This document shows positions 56,123-64,000 of a stretch of 64,000 bases of DNA, one piece after another. The position numbers and the translations under genes are program-made. The stretch is from positions 6,010-70,009 of the forward strand of contig JANNXI010000022.1 in the NCBI GenBank assembly GCA_031409495.1, given 5' to 3'. The DNA comes from JANMDR01 sp031409495. Lineage in GTDB: Bacteria > Pseudomonadota > Gammaproteobacteria > Burkholderiales > Usitatibacteraceae. The number at the start of each line of letters is the position of its first letter. Position 1 is the stretch's first letter. Under the pieces are notes generated by a model. That model ran no database searches. It worked only from the letters and a program-made list of their open reading frames with translations, and was not told the DNA's origin.

Positions 56123-56309
56123 CTTGGCTCCAAATAATCAATATTGGTGAATATGGTAGCACTTGTATTGCGGCCGACCAAGCAGTTTTAGTTGTACGAA
56201 CTACCTTGAACAGGGTAGGTGGCGATTAACAATGACTACTCGGTAACTAATCCCTGAAGCGCGTTTGAAACAATTAGCGTTGTGAAATTCTAACTCTTGT
56301 TTTTGACGC

Positions 56310-56345
56310 AAAAAAGCCCAAGTCGTCTGACTAGGGCCTTTTTTA
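56310..56345 (-). terminator. Terminator of the TonB-dependent receptor gene
   Basis: Read on the minus strand: AAAAAAGGCCC, AGTC/GACT stem, then GGGCTTTTTT, 20 bases after the receptor stop. It has an A-run on one side and a T-run on the other, so it may work in both directions. Confidence 0.85.
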
Positions 56346-56365
56346 CAGCTGAAACTTTTCGAACT

Positions 56366-59300
56366 CTAAAAACTATACTTCGCACTAAAGTAATACTGTC
56401 GACCGCTTACGTCTAACTTCTGTTGTTCGTCTTCCGAATACCGATACTGTGCACGGACGGGGTTTAGCAGGTTCGTGGCGTCGAAGGAGAATCTTAGGTT
56501 TTTATTGAAGCGGTAGTTAAGTGATAACGCCACGTTTGATACCGGAGCCGCCCAAGTTAGTGCTACCGGCTGCACTACCCCTAAGATAACGCTATTGCCT
56601 TGGCTATTTGCGGTTGGCGCTGGCGCGGTGCTGCTGGCGACGTATTTGCCACGGTAGTTATAGGAAAGTCTGGCGCTAAAGCCGTCGTTTTCAAAGTAGC
56701 CCGTCACGTTAGCGGCATATTCGGATGCGCCCGTCATTGGTCTGCCATCATCTACTTTGGTTTTAGCACGGCTCCAGTTAGCTTGGGCGCCAAAGCCACC
56801 CCAAATTGGTTGTTCGTACGATAACTCCACGCCGCTAATTTTTGCACCTTGCTGGGATGATGAATTAACGAAAAAGCTTTTCACCACGTTATCGGCTGGA
56901 TCAACTAATTCAACAGAGGTTTCTTGCCGGTTTGCGCCGGTTTTTACGTAGCCGTCAATTTTTGAACTAAATAGATTTACTTGTGCGAGCGAGCGTTTGG
57001 CAAAATACCAAGCCCACGATAAATCGGCATTGTTAGCGTGCAATGGTTTTAAGTCGGGGTTAGGCCCGGTAACACTGCAACCAGTCACATCACAAACTGG
57101 GCTGGTAAATCCTGCGCCGAGTACGTTATAGTTTTGTCGGCCAATACTGCGGCTTAGCCCAACCCGTACCAGCATGTCTTTTGGTAGTTCAAAGCGCAAA
57201 TTTAAGCTGGGTAACGCATCATTAAACACACGATCGGTCGGTGTTTTGCGATATACCGCACCGAGCAAAGGATTGAACGCAACGCCGTCATAGTATTGCG
57301 AACCATCGCCTGCGGTGTTGATGGCTTCAGGCACTGCCGCACACGGCACAATGGTTTGTCCCGGCTCTATTTTTGGGCATAAACCGGTCCTCACTGGGGT
57401 GACGATGTTGGCGTTTACTTGGGTTTTTACAAAGCGTAGGCCAATATTGCCTGACCAATTATTGCCCTCTAAATTTTGCATCACGAAGGCGGCAGTTTGG
57501 CGCTCGCGAATATCAATTTCACCAACTACCCGCCGCTCCCACTCGGGACTAGTCGTTTTAAATTGGGATGAAATAAACTCTTTTAGCCCATCTGAGTTTA
57601 AGAAGAAGCCTGAATTATCCCAGTTGTTACCATTTAAGCCGCTACCAAAATTACTTGGGTAATTTGAATAGCCGCCGGTGGGCGCCGCCCCTAGTGCAGC
57701 TACGCGTAATGAGGGTGCCCAACGCTTAAGGTCGCGTTTATGGTCGGCAAAGCGCCAACCCGCTTGTACGCTGGCAAGTACTCCCCAGGTTTGTGTATAC
57801 GTGGAGTCAAGTGCTAAGCTATCTTCACGGTCGATGCTGCGCACACTAGATGCACCGCGATTAATCAAGCGGTAGCCGCTACCGTCAGGGTTTAGCCCCG
57901 GTTGGTTGCTACCCGCGCCACGATAGGCAACGTCTGGTGCTTTATCTAAGCCATTTAAAGCGTAAGAGATTCCGGTGCCATAACGGGCAAAAGTAGCGCC
58001 TTGGTCAAGCGCAGTGATACCAGCACCTCGGGTAGAGCTAAATAAGCCATTAATCACCCAGCTGTCGTTTACGCGATATTTAGTATCAAGATCCCAAAAG
58101 CCACTGGTGGCGTTCGCCCCATCACGATAAAAGCCTTCAGAATTGCCTACATACTGCGGCGTTACGCCATCAGCAAAAACAATTTCAGCACTTTTTAGTA
58201 CTCTTAACGGAAAGCCGTAATTACTCGTGGTGTTGATGATGACGGGGTTTCGGATAGAAGCAAATACCCGCGCCCCGTTAGAAGACGTGTTAGCAGCGGT
58301 TGCCGTTGTCGCACCGAATGGTTCATTTTTACCTAACAACATGCTGTAAATAGCACCGGACGTTAAACGACCAAAATTATTGGCATTCATGGACGAATGA
58401 AAGCCCGTTAACGTCACATCGAACTGACCATTGGGACGGTATTGCGCGGAAACCATACCACCGATGCGGTCACGCACGCCCTCTACAAACTCCGAGCTTA
58501 AACTTCCAGGCAAGCGTACACCGTTTAAATCAGCCGCTTTTAGGCCGGTGCCTGCAAGTGAGGCATCGGTAATTCCCAGCATGGTGGCGGTATTAATCTC
58601 ACCCCAACCACTGCTAGTGCCGTAGGCCAAGCGCGAGACGGAATCGCGACGCATATAGCGTTTTTCAGAAAAAGCTTGACCAATGACGCCAAACGTATTG
58701 GCATCATTTTTCCAATTAAAACTACCATTTAAATTTGGTGAGGTTTTATCAGGCAAGGTGGCATAAGTAGCGCCCAAACTAACTTGGCCCGTAAGTTTGG
58801 CTTTCTGATCCAGCGGCTTGCGCGTAGTAACGTTGATAGTGCCAGCCAAGCCACCGTCGACAATATTGGCTTGCGATGTTTTATACACTAACGCTTGGTT
58901 TAAGACCGATGAGGGCATTAAGCTCAGTGAGGTGCTGCGACTACTGGAGCCTTGGTCAGCCACATACCAATCACCACCGCTGACGGTATGGCCGTTGAAT
59001 AAAATCAAGGACATATCGGGGTTAGTGCCGCGCAAAGATACTTTTTCAGCTTCGTCGTAATCGGTACGTACGGCCACGCCGACCAAGCGCTGCAAAGAAT
59101 CTGCGATATTTTTGTCCGGCATCTTACCAACATCTTCGGCCGTGATTACTTCCACATTGGCGCTGGAATTGCGCTTAACTTCTAATGATTTTTCAAGCGA
59201 TGCGCGAATTCCGGTCACCACGACTTGATCAATACTTTGGGAAGCGGCTTTTTTAGCCGCGGCGGCAACTTCGGCCGCTGTAGGCGCTGCTGTGGGCGCA

Positions 59301-59383
59301 ACCGTCTGCGCATAAACGGGCGCACTTAGTGAGACTAAAGCAGCGATAACCGCGACATGTAGGGGCTTATGGATGAGTTTCAT
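56366..59383 (-). CDS. TonB-dependent outer-membrane receptor
   Basis: 1005 residues from the ATG at 59381-59383 with CGAGG upstream; the frame extends 26 codons further but those would precede the signal peptide (KLIHKPLHVAVIAALVSLSA, cleavage near VYAQ). Plug domain at ~65-180: VVVTGIRASLEKSLEVKR, EDVGKMPDKNIADSLQR and GTNPDMSLILFNG. The remainder is a 22-strand barrel ending in aromatic F, as usual. It matches the Xanthomonas/Caulobacter-type receptors (TIGR01782), which often import plant or algal oligosaccharides. Substrate unknown; no adjacent transporter or glycosidase. Confidence 0.93.
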   Translation of the reverse strand: MKLIHKPLHVAVIAALVSLSAPVYAQTVAPTAAPTAAEVAAAAKKAASQSIDQVVVTGIRASLEKSLEVKRNSSANVEVITAEDVGKMPDKNIADSLQRLVGVAVRTDYDEAEKVSLRGTNPDMSLILFNGHTVSGGDWYVADQGSSSRSTSLSLMPSSVLNQALVYKTSQANIVDGGLAGTINVTTRKPLDQKAKLTGQVSLGATYATLPDKTSPNLNGSFNWKNDANTFGVIGQAFSEKRYMRRDSVSRLAYGTSSGWGEINTATMLGITDASLAGTGLKAADLNGVRLPGSLSSEFVEGVRDRIGGMVSAQYRPNGQFDVTLTGFHSSMNANNFGRLTSGAIYSMLLGKNEPFGATTATAANTSSNGARVFASIRNPVIINTTSNYGFPLRVLKSAEIVFADGVTPQYVGNSEGFYRDGANATSGFWDLDTKYRVNDSWVINGLFSSTRGAGITALDQGATFARYGTGISYALNGLDKAPDVAYRGAGSNQPGLNPDGSGYRLINRGASSVRSIDREDSLALDSTYTQTWGVLASVQAGWRFADHKRDLKRWAPSLRVAALGAAPTGGYSNYPSNFGSGLNGNNWDNSGFFLNSDGLKEFISSQFKTTSPEWERRVVGEIDIRERQTAAFVMQNLEGNNWSGNIGLRFVKTQVNANIVTPVRTGLCPKIEPGQTIVPCAAVPEAINTAGDGSQYYDGVAFNPLLGAVYRKTPTDRVFNDALPSLNLRFELPKDMLVRVGLSRSIGRQNYNVLGAGFTSPVCDVTGCSVTGPNPDLKPLHANNADLSWAWYFAKRSLAQVNLFSSKIDGYVKTGANRQETSVELVDPADNVVKSFFVNSSSQQGAKISGVELSYEQPIWGGFGAQANWSRAKTKVDDGRPMTGASEYAANVTGYFENDGFSARLSYNYRGKYVASSTAPAPTANSQGNSVILGVVQPVALTWAAPVSNVALSLNYRFNKNLRFSFDATNLLNPVRAQYRYSEDEQQKLDVSGRQYYFSAKYSF

Positions 59384-59623
59384 GTAAACGCCTCGAAATA
59401 TTAAGTGCACTGATGTGGCAAGAATCACTTCGGCATAAACAAAATACCAAAAAGATACCAATAAACCTCCACTTTGCTACCAATTAAGCAAAAACACAAT
59501 ACCATTACGTGTACCGCGGGGCAAAATAGGAACACCTGTTGTGCTGCAGTCACAGCTATTTTTCGCTAGGTTTACGCAGTGATGACTACGATATATTTAG
59601 TGTCGGCTTTCATACTAAAATAA

Positions 59624-59662
59624 ATGGCTGAAGATGCCTGTAAATAGGGCGTCTTCAGGCAT
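59624..59662 (+). repeat. Dispersed palindrome copy 12
   Basis: Arms ATGGCTGAAGATGCC and GGGCGTCTTCAGGCAT around TGTAAATA. Between divergent gene starts. Confidence 0.85.
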
Positions 59663-59741
59663 TCATTTATACGTAAATTCGCGTTAACGGTGCTTTGGCG
59701 TAAACTATTGTTTTCGCACTGTTGTTCAGTTATCGACAATC

Positions 59742-59893
59742 ATGATCATGTCACCCACACAAACTACCAGTCTGACAAGTTTGAAGCTAACGGCCTCGAA
59801 CATCTTTATGACATTCGCTTGATACGGGCACTTGAAAAATGGGTCGGCAAAGCCTTTGATTATTGCGGCTTTAGTCAGTTGGGGCATTGCGGC
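59742..59893 (+). pseudogene. Truncated DUF486-family membrane protein remnant
   Basis: From ATG 59742 the frame reads TSLTSLKLTASNIFMTFA, then TGA (59820-59822), then YGHLKNGSAKPLIIAALVSWGIAA. The DUF486 family (small DMT-type membrane proteins) has FMTFAWYGHL here, so the TGA replaces the Trp codon TGG. The family's following stretch (EYLLQVPANRIG) is missing. One nonsense change and a 3' deletion mean no function. Confidence 0.75.
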
Positions 59894-59962
59894 TAAATTA
59901 CTTGTGGGCGGGGTTGTGTTTGCTGGGTGCGGTTTATTTTATTTTTAAGGCTTAAGCTCAAG

Positions 59963-61360
59963 ATGCATATTCATATTTTAGGTATTTGCGGCACGTTTAT
60001 GGGTGGTTTGGCGGCCTTGGCCAAACAGGCGGGGCATACGGTGACAGGGTGCGATGCGAATGTGTATCCGCCGATGTCAAACCAGCTAGAAGCACTAGGT
60101 ATTGGCTTGCACCAAGGTTTTGACGCTGAGCAACTAGATATGTTTAAGGCTGATTTATACGTAGTAGGTAATGCGATGTCGCGTGGTAAACCGATTGTGG
60201 AAGAAATCCTAAATCGCGGCTTACCGTATACGTCAGGCCCACAGTGGTTGGGTGAAAATGTGTTGCGCGGGCGTTGGGTATTGGCCGTAGCGGGAACGCA
60301 TGGTAAAACCACGACAAGCTCGATGTTGGCGCATATTTTGGATTTTGCGGGCGTGGGGCCGGGGTTTTTAATCGGTGGTGTGCCAGGTAATTTTGGGGTG
60401 TCAGCACGCGCGCCACTGGGTGATTCGCCGTTTTTTGTGATTGAGGCGGATGAATACGACACTGCTTTTTTTGATAAGCGCTCAAAGTTTGTGCACTATC
60501 GCCCGCGCACTGCTATTTTGAACAATCTGGAATACGATCACGCCGATATTTTCCCGAATATTGAAGCCATTCAAACGCAGTTTCACCATTTAGTGCGGAC
60601 TGTTCCTGCTAACGGTTTGATCGTGTCTAACGGCACGGATGCTCATTTAGAAACCGCCATTAAACGCGGTTGCTGGACAGCTATCGAGCGCTTCGGCCCA
60701 GGGCACGTTTGGGACTTTAAGCGCGGTGGAGATTCAGGATTTGGACAACGTCAGGAAGGCCAGTTTGACGTTTTATACCAAGGCGCTGAAATGGCGCAAA
60801 AAAACTTCGGCACCATCAGTTGGGAACTCACCGGTACGCACAACACCATGAACGCTTTAGCGGCAATAGCGGCAGCCCGTCATGCTGGTGTGCCCGCTAA
60901 GGTGGCCGTCGATGCGCTGAATAACTTTCAAGGTGTAGCAAGACGCATGCAGGTGCGCGGCGTTGCGCGGGGGGTGACGGTTTATGATGATTTTGCGCAT
61001 CATCCCACGGCCATCGCCACCACTTTAAATGGTTTACGTCGCAAAATTGGCGACGCTGGGCGCATTTATGCCGTTTTAGAGCCGCGCAGCAACACCATGA
61101 AACAAGGGGTATTGAGCGCGTTGTTACCCGATAGTTTGCGGGACGCGAATACGGTTTTTGTTTACGCTAATAATCTCGGCTGGGATGTGGCCGCTGCGAT
61201 GCAGCCGATTGGTACCAAAACCGGTATTTTTGTTGATTTAGACGCGATGGTTAAAGCGATTGTTGAAATGTCACAGCCCAACGATCATATTGTGGTGATG
61301 AGCAACGGTGGTTTTGGTGGTGTGCATGAGAAGCTTTTGGCCAAGCTTGCGAATTCGTAA
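59963..61360 (+). CDS. mpl: UDP-N-acetylmuramate:L-alanyl-gamma-D-glutamyl-meso-diaminopimelate ligase
   Basis: Murein-recycling ligase that attaches recovered tripeptide to UDP-MurNAc in the cytoplasm. 465 residues from the ATG at 59963. Upstream frame codons (59927 on) lack a ribosome binding site. Features: HILGICGTFMGGLAALA (UDP-binding N-domain), the ATP loop AVAGTHGKTTTSS (~120), FVIEADEYDTAFFDKR (metal and substrate), NLEYDHADIF and the C-terminal YDDFAHHPTAI. It is intact and stands alone, followed by two palindrome copies. Confidence 0.96.
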   Translation: MHIHILGICGTFMGGLAALAKQAGHTVTGCDANVYPPMSNQLEALGIGLHQGFDAEQLDMFKADLYVVGNAMSRGKPIVEEILNRGLPYTSGPQWLGENVLRGRWVLAVAGTHGKTTTSSMLAHILDFAGVGPGFLIGGVPGNFGVSARAPLGDSPFFVIEADEYDTAFFDKRSKFVHYRPRTAILNNLEYDHADIFPNIEAIQTQFHHLVRTVPANGLIVSNGTDAHLETAIKRGCWTAIERFGPGHVWDFKRGGDSGFGQRQEGQFDVLYQGAEMAQKNFGTISWELTGTHNTMNALAAIAAARHAGVPAKVAVDALNNFQGVARRMQVRGVARGVTVYDDFAHHPTAIATTLNGLRRKIGDAGRIYAVLEPRSNTMKQGVLSALLPDSLRDANTVFVYANNLGWDVAAAMQPIGTKTGIFVDLDAMVKAIVEMSQPNDHIVVMSNGGFGGVHEKLLAKLANS

Positions 61361-61399
61361 GTTGGCAGGATTTTAGCCGTTTCCCAGAAAGTGCAATAA

Positions 61400-61438
61400 A
61401 TGCCTGTAGACGCCCTGAAATAGGGTGCCTTCACTGCA
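61400..61438 (+). repeat. Dispersed palindrome copy 13
   Basis: Left arm ATGCCTGTAGACGCCC is well kept; right arm GGGTGCCTTCACTGCA is diverged. After mpl. Confidence 0.75.
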
Positions 61439-61468
61439 ATATGACCAAAGTAGGGTAAGGTAAGTTGA

Positions 61469-61506
61469 AAGCTGAAAACGCCCGAATACCGGGCGTTTTC
61501 AAGGTT
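61469..61506 (+). repeat. Dispersed palindrome copy 14, compact
   Basis: Perfect stem GAAAACGCCCG/CGGGCGTTTTC with loop AATAC, flanked by AGCT/AGGT. Between convergent mpl and the TerC gene; the best base-paired copy and a likely terminator. Confidence 0.8.
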
Positions 61507-61522
61507 TATTAATGTTTTTTGA

Positions 61523-62227
61523 CTACGGTGCCTTGGGAGCTACTAACTCGGCTCGCTTCGCTAAGTATTTACCCAACCCCACCACAAAAATCGCGCCAAC
61601 AATCGGTACGGCATAGCGCAACCACGGCGCATTTTGCTTTACCCAGCCAACCGTTACCGGATCAGATACCAGCATCTGCCCCGCCACGATGCCCAACAAA
61701 GCTGCGCCAATCACGACAATAACTGGATAGCGGTCCATCAATTTAAGCAAAATCGCGCTTGAAAATATGATGAGCGGAATCGAAATTGCCAAGCCTAAAA
61801 ACAATAGCAACACTTTATATTGTTCCGGCGCTGCGTCAGCGGCAGCGGCCACCGCCACAACGTTATCAATACTCATCACTAAATCGGCAATTAATATCGT
61901 TTTGATGGCCGCAAACAAGCCTGATTGGCCAGCGATTTCTTCCTCACCGTCGTCCGGCACCATTAACTTAATACCAATCCACAGCAATAATACTGCCCCA
62001 ACGATTTTTAAGTAGGGAAAGCCCAGCAACTTCACGGCAAATAGGGTAAAAATCACCCGCATAATAATCGCCGCTGCCGAACCCCACAAGACGGCGCGGG
62101 TACGCTCTTTGCCTTTTAAATTACGAGTGGCCATGGCGATGACGACAGCATTATCGCCCGACAAAATGATATCAAAACCTACGATGGCGATGAAGGCCGC
62201 TATAAATGCGGGGTCTAAAAAATTCAT
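61523..62227 (-). CDS. TerC-family membrane protein
   Basis: 234 residues with about seven membrane helices. FDIILSGDNAVVIAMATRNL near the N-terminus and the second DLVMSIDNVVAVAAAAD carry the acidic residues that bind metal. Relatives (YkoY/YceF/MeeF-type) export manganese and help metallate secreted enzymes. No yybP-ykoY manganese riboswitch is visible in the 50-base gap to fmt. It lies downstream of fmt and may be co-transcribed with it. Confidence 0.9.
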   Translation of the reverse strand: MNFLDPAFIAAFIAIVGFDIILSGDNAVVIAMATRNLKGKERTRAVLWGSAAAIIMRVIFTLFAVKLLGFPYLKIVGAVLLLWIGIKLMVPDDGEEEIAGQSGLFAAIKTILIADLVMSIDNVVAVAAAADAAPEQYKVLLLFLGLAISIPLIIFSSAILLKLMDRYPVIVVIGAALLGIVAGQMLVSDPVTVGWVKQNAPWLRYAVPIVGAIFVVGLGKYLAKRAELVAPKAP

Positions 62228-62277
62228 AAAACTCTCTTTAAAATCGAAGTTAGGTCACTTTACATGCACAACCGTGG

Positions 62278-63210
62278 CTAAAACTGCATCCCCAATTGTA
62301 GCGGTGTTTGTTGCAAATATTGGGCGATTGCGAGCCGTTTTCCGCCCGCTTTTTGCACAATATCGAGATTTAGCTGACCGTCACCGCACTGAATCGCAAG
62401 CGTTGTGGCGTTTATGTTACAGATTTGCCCTGGCTTAAAACCAGCTAATACGGTGCTTTCGGCACGCGCTCGCCATATCTTTAGCAGTTGCGCTTCGCCA
62501 TTTAACGTAAAGTGCATCTCACAACCTGGAAAAGGATCGAAGGCGCGCAATCTACGTTCTAAAACAATCGCCGACTGAGAAAAGTCTATTCGCGCTTCGG
62601 TCTTTAGTATTTTTTTTGCATAACTCGTACCGGCATCAGTTTGCGGTGTGCTGTCGAGCGGCCAACGCGCTAGGGCATCCACAACTGCCAGTGCACCTAA
62701 GGTTGTAAGTTTTTCAAACAAACTGGTGCTGGTGTCTTCAGCCAATATTGGCAGGCGACTAATTTGCAAAATAGCACCAGTGTCTAAACCCGCATCCATT
62801 TGCATAATGGTGATGCCGGTTTCAGTATCACCGGCTTCTATCGCGCGTTGCACAGGAGCTGCACCACGCCAGCGCGGCAAAATTGAGCCGTGAATATTAA
62901 TGCAGCCAAAGCGCGGAATATCGAGCACGGCCTGCGGCAAAATTAGGCCGTAGGCCGCAACAATCATCGCATCAGCACCCACCTCGCGCAACATGGATTG
63001 TGCATCACTGTTTTTTAGCGACGCGGGTTTTTCAACACGTAAATTAAAGCTTGTTGCGACGTCGGCCACGGCCGATGCGGTAAGCCTTAAGCCCCTATTC
63101 GCGGGCTTATCCGGTTGGGTAAGCACCAAGGCGATCTCATGCCCTGCAGCAGCAAGCGCGCCAAGTGCTGTAGCAGCGAAGGTAGGGGTTCCAGCAAAAA
63201 TTAGCTTCAT
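62278..63210 (-). CDS. fmt: Methionyl-tRNA formyltransferase
   Basis: 310 residues. Formylates initiator methionyl-tRNA with 10-formyl-THF. The catalytic region NIHGSILPRWRGAAPVQRAI (Asn, His) and GITIMQMDAGLDTG (Asp) are intact; the SLLP of most homologues reads SILP. The C-terminal OB domain is complete. It lies after def on the same strand with a terminator in between, so it may use its own promoter. Confidence 0.96.
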   Translation of the reverse strand: MKLIFAGTPTFAATALGALAAAGHEIALVLTQPDKPANRGLRLTASAVADVATSFNLRVEKPASLKNSDAQSMLREVGADAMIVAAYGLILPQAVLDIPRFGCINIHGSILPRWRGAAPVQRAIEAGDTETGITIMQMDAGLDTGAILQISRLPILAEDTSTSLFEKLTTLGALAVVDALARWPLDSTPQTDAGTSYAKKILKTEARIDFSQSAIVLERRLRAFDPFPGCEMHFTLNGEAQLLKIWRARAESTVLAGFKPGQICNINATTLAIQCGDGQLNLDIVQKAGGKRLAIAQYLQQTPLQLGMQF

Positions 63211-63263
63211 TTCAACGCTTTCATCTAACTTAGTGTCGAGCTATGCGCGCCAACATAAAAAAC

Positions 63264-63299
63264 AAAAACGCCGACCATTCTAGGATCGGCGTTTTTTAT
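63264..63299 (-). terminator. Terminator between def and fmt
   Basis: Stem AACGCCGAcC/GgATCGGCGTT with a T-run on each strand (TTTTTTATT to the right; TTTTTGTTTTTTATG on the minus strand). It ends def transcription and could attenuate readthrough into fmt. Confidence 0.8.
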
Positions 63300-63321
63300 T
63301 ATCTGGCGCACAACAAGAACC

Positions 63322-63876
63322 TTATGCTCGGGCTGATACCATTCGACGTCGTGGCGCCGCCAATTCAGCTTCGCGATCTACTTCTCGCTGGCGTTTTACC
63401 ATTTTATTTTTGATGCGATTGGCTTTGAGCGGCGATAAGTATTCAACGAATACTTTGCCATCCAAATGATCAACCTCATGTTGTATACATACAGCCAACA
63501 AACCCGAGGCGTTTAGCGTAAACCGTTGGCCATCGCGATCAAGCGCAGTAACCATGACGGTTTCAGCGCGTTCAACTTTGTCATAAATGCCTGGTACCGA
63601 CAAGCAGCCTTCTTCAGCTACTGCGGTCCCCTCTTTACGCAAAATTTCAGGGTTAATGAATACACGGAGTTGGTTTTTTTCCTCCGAAATATCCATCACC
63701 AAGACGCGCTTTAGCTCGCCTACTTGCGTGGCAGCCAAGCCTATACCTTGGGCGCTGTACATGGTGTCTGCCATGTCGTCGACCAGTTTTTTTACTTTGT
63801 CATCAATAAGTTTGATGGGCAAAGCGATGCGTTCCAGACGAGGATCGGGGAACGTTAAGATGTCCAATAGAGCCAT
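63322..63876 (-). CDS. def: Peptide deformylase
   Basis: 184 residues. Metal hydrolase removing the N-formyl group from new proteins. Motif 1 GIGLAATQVG, motif 2 EEGCLSVPG (metal Cys) and motif 3 QHEVDHLDGKVF (two His and Glu) are intact. The basic C-terminal tail (KMVKRQREVDREAEL) is usual in proteobacteria. The ATG is at 63874-63876. Upstream to the window end (63877-64000) is the divergent promoter; no other gene start is visible. Confidence 0.97.
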   Translation of the reverse strand: MALLDILTFPDPRLERIALPIKLIDDKVKKLVDDMADTMYSAQGIGLAATQVGELKRVLVMDISEEKNQLRVFINPEILRKEGTAVAEEGCLSVPGIYDKVERAETVMVTALDRDGQRFTLNASGLLAVCIQHEVDHLDGKVFVEYLSPLKANRIKNKMVKRQREVDREAELAAPRRRMVSARA

Positions 63877-64000
63877 AATTGCTTGCGAATTGAATAAATT
63901 AGGTGCAGAATCTTGAGAAGTTACTTTAGGTGTTGAAGCTATATGCTGATGTTGTATAGTATTTCAAGTGCGCTTTACACGCAAATAAGTATTTTGTTTT

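Larger units (their letters stand above)
59384..59962. other. Intergenic region between the receptor and mpl
   Basis: 579 bases containing palindrome copy 12 (59624-59662) and the DUF486 remnant (59742-59893). The remaining ~240 bases next to the receptor hold no recognised feature; the receptor promoter must be here. Confidence 0.5.

Noticed and set aside
62228..62277. Manganese (yybP-ykoY) riboswitch upstream of the TerC gene
   Set aside because: The gap to fmt is only 50 bases and holds none of the expected motifs.

Overview
The window looks like a chromosomal piece of a betaproteobacterium, probably from or near the Burkholderiales, of roughly balanced base composition. The evidence is gene order and content. 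The hemB, engB and cytochrome c4 genes are clustered, with a structured RNA on the opposite strand upstream of hemB where the Burkholderia-type (anti-)hemB motif is known. A thiD-thiE-hemL group is followed divergently by a rubredoxin and a complete type IV pilus chemosensory operon (pilG, pilH, pilI, pilJ, chpA). def and fmt sit together at the right end. The genus cannot be named from this. No tRNA, rRNA, CRISPR array or prophage was recognised.

Layout. 1-5.9 kb is core: the 3' part of the penicillin-binding protein 1A gene, a small conserved protein, hemB, the anti-hemB RNA, engB and cytochrome c4. 6-20 kb is accessory: a methyltransferase, a serine hydrolase, a small defence/toxin-like cluster (YjjJ/HipA-type kinase, HEPN nuclease-like protein, DUF262 protein), a zinc-ribbon/glutaredoxin membrane protein, an AraC regulator, a lipoprotein hydrolase, an SGNH hydrolase with a glycosyltransferase-like gene, and a Tat-exported PhoX phosphatase. 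20-37 kb is core again: diguanylate cyclase, hemL, thiE, thiD, then rubredoxin and the Pil-Chp operon, ended by a strong terminator.

37-45 kb is a decaying accessory zone. It holds a shattered serine hydrolase gene carrying a MITE-like insertion, an S8 peptidase gene split by one in-frame stop, a LysR remnant cut by a second MITE copy, a parDE module whose toxin is frameshifted, and an aldo/keto reductase frameshifted by a 7-base duplication. 45-51 kb holds a Tat-exported agmatine-deiminase-like enzyme coupled to a copper ATPase and a CopZ-like chaperone, then uppP with a lipoprotein. 51.0-52.8 kb is a complete IS1380-family insertion sequence with inverted ends and a 5-base target duplication, but with a frameshifted transposase. 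53-59 kb carries two large outer-surface genes (beta-helix protein, TonB-dependent receptor). 59-64 kb has a DUF486 remnant, mpl, a TerC protein, fmt and def.

Repeats. The most striking feature at window scale is a family of about 39-base palindromes, at least 14 full copies and 2 half copies, mostly at 3' ends of genes. Some copies supply stop codons or coding sequence to neighbouring genes. Two other repeat families are present: ~115-base GTAGCCCGGCT hairpins, and ~172-base MITE-like elements with ATTCCATTTCTATA ends. An 8-base unit repeated five times lies upstream of pilG and is a candidate slippage site controlling twitching-motility signalling.
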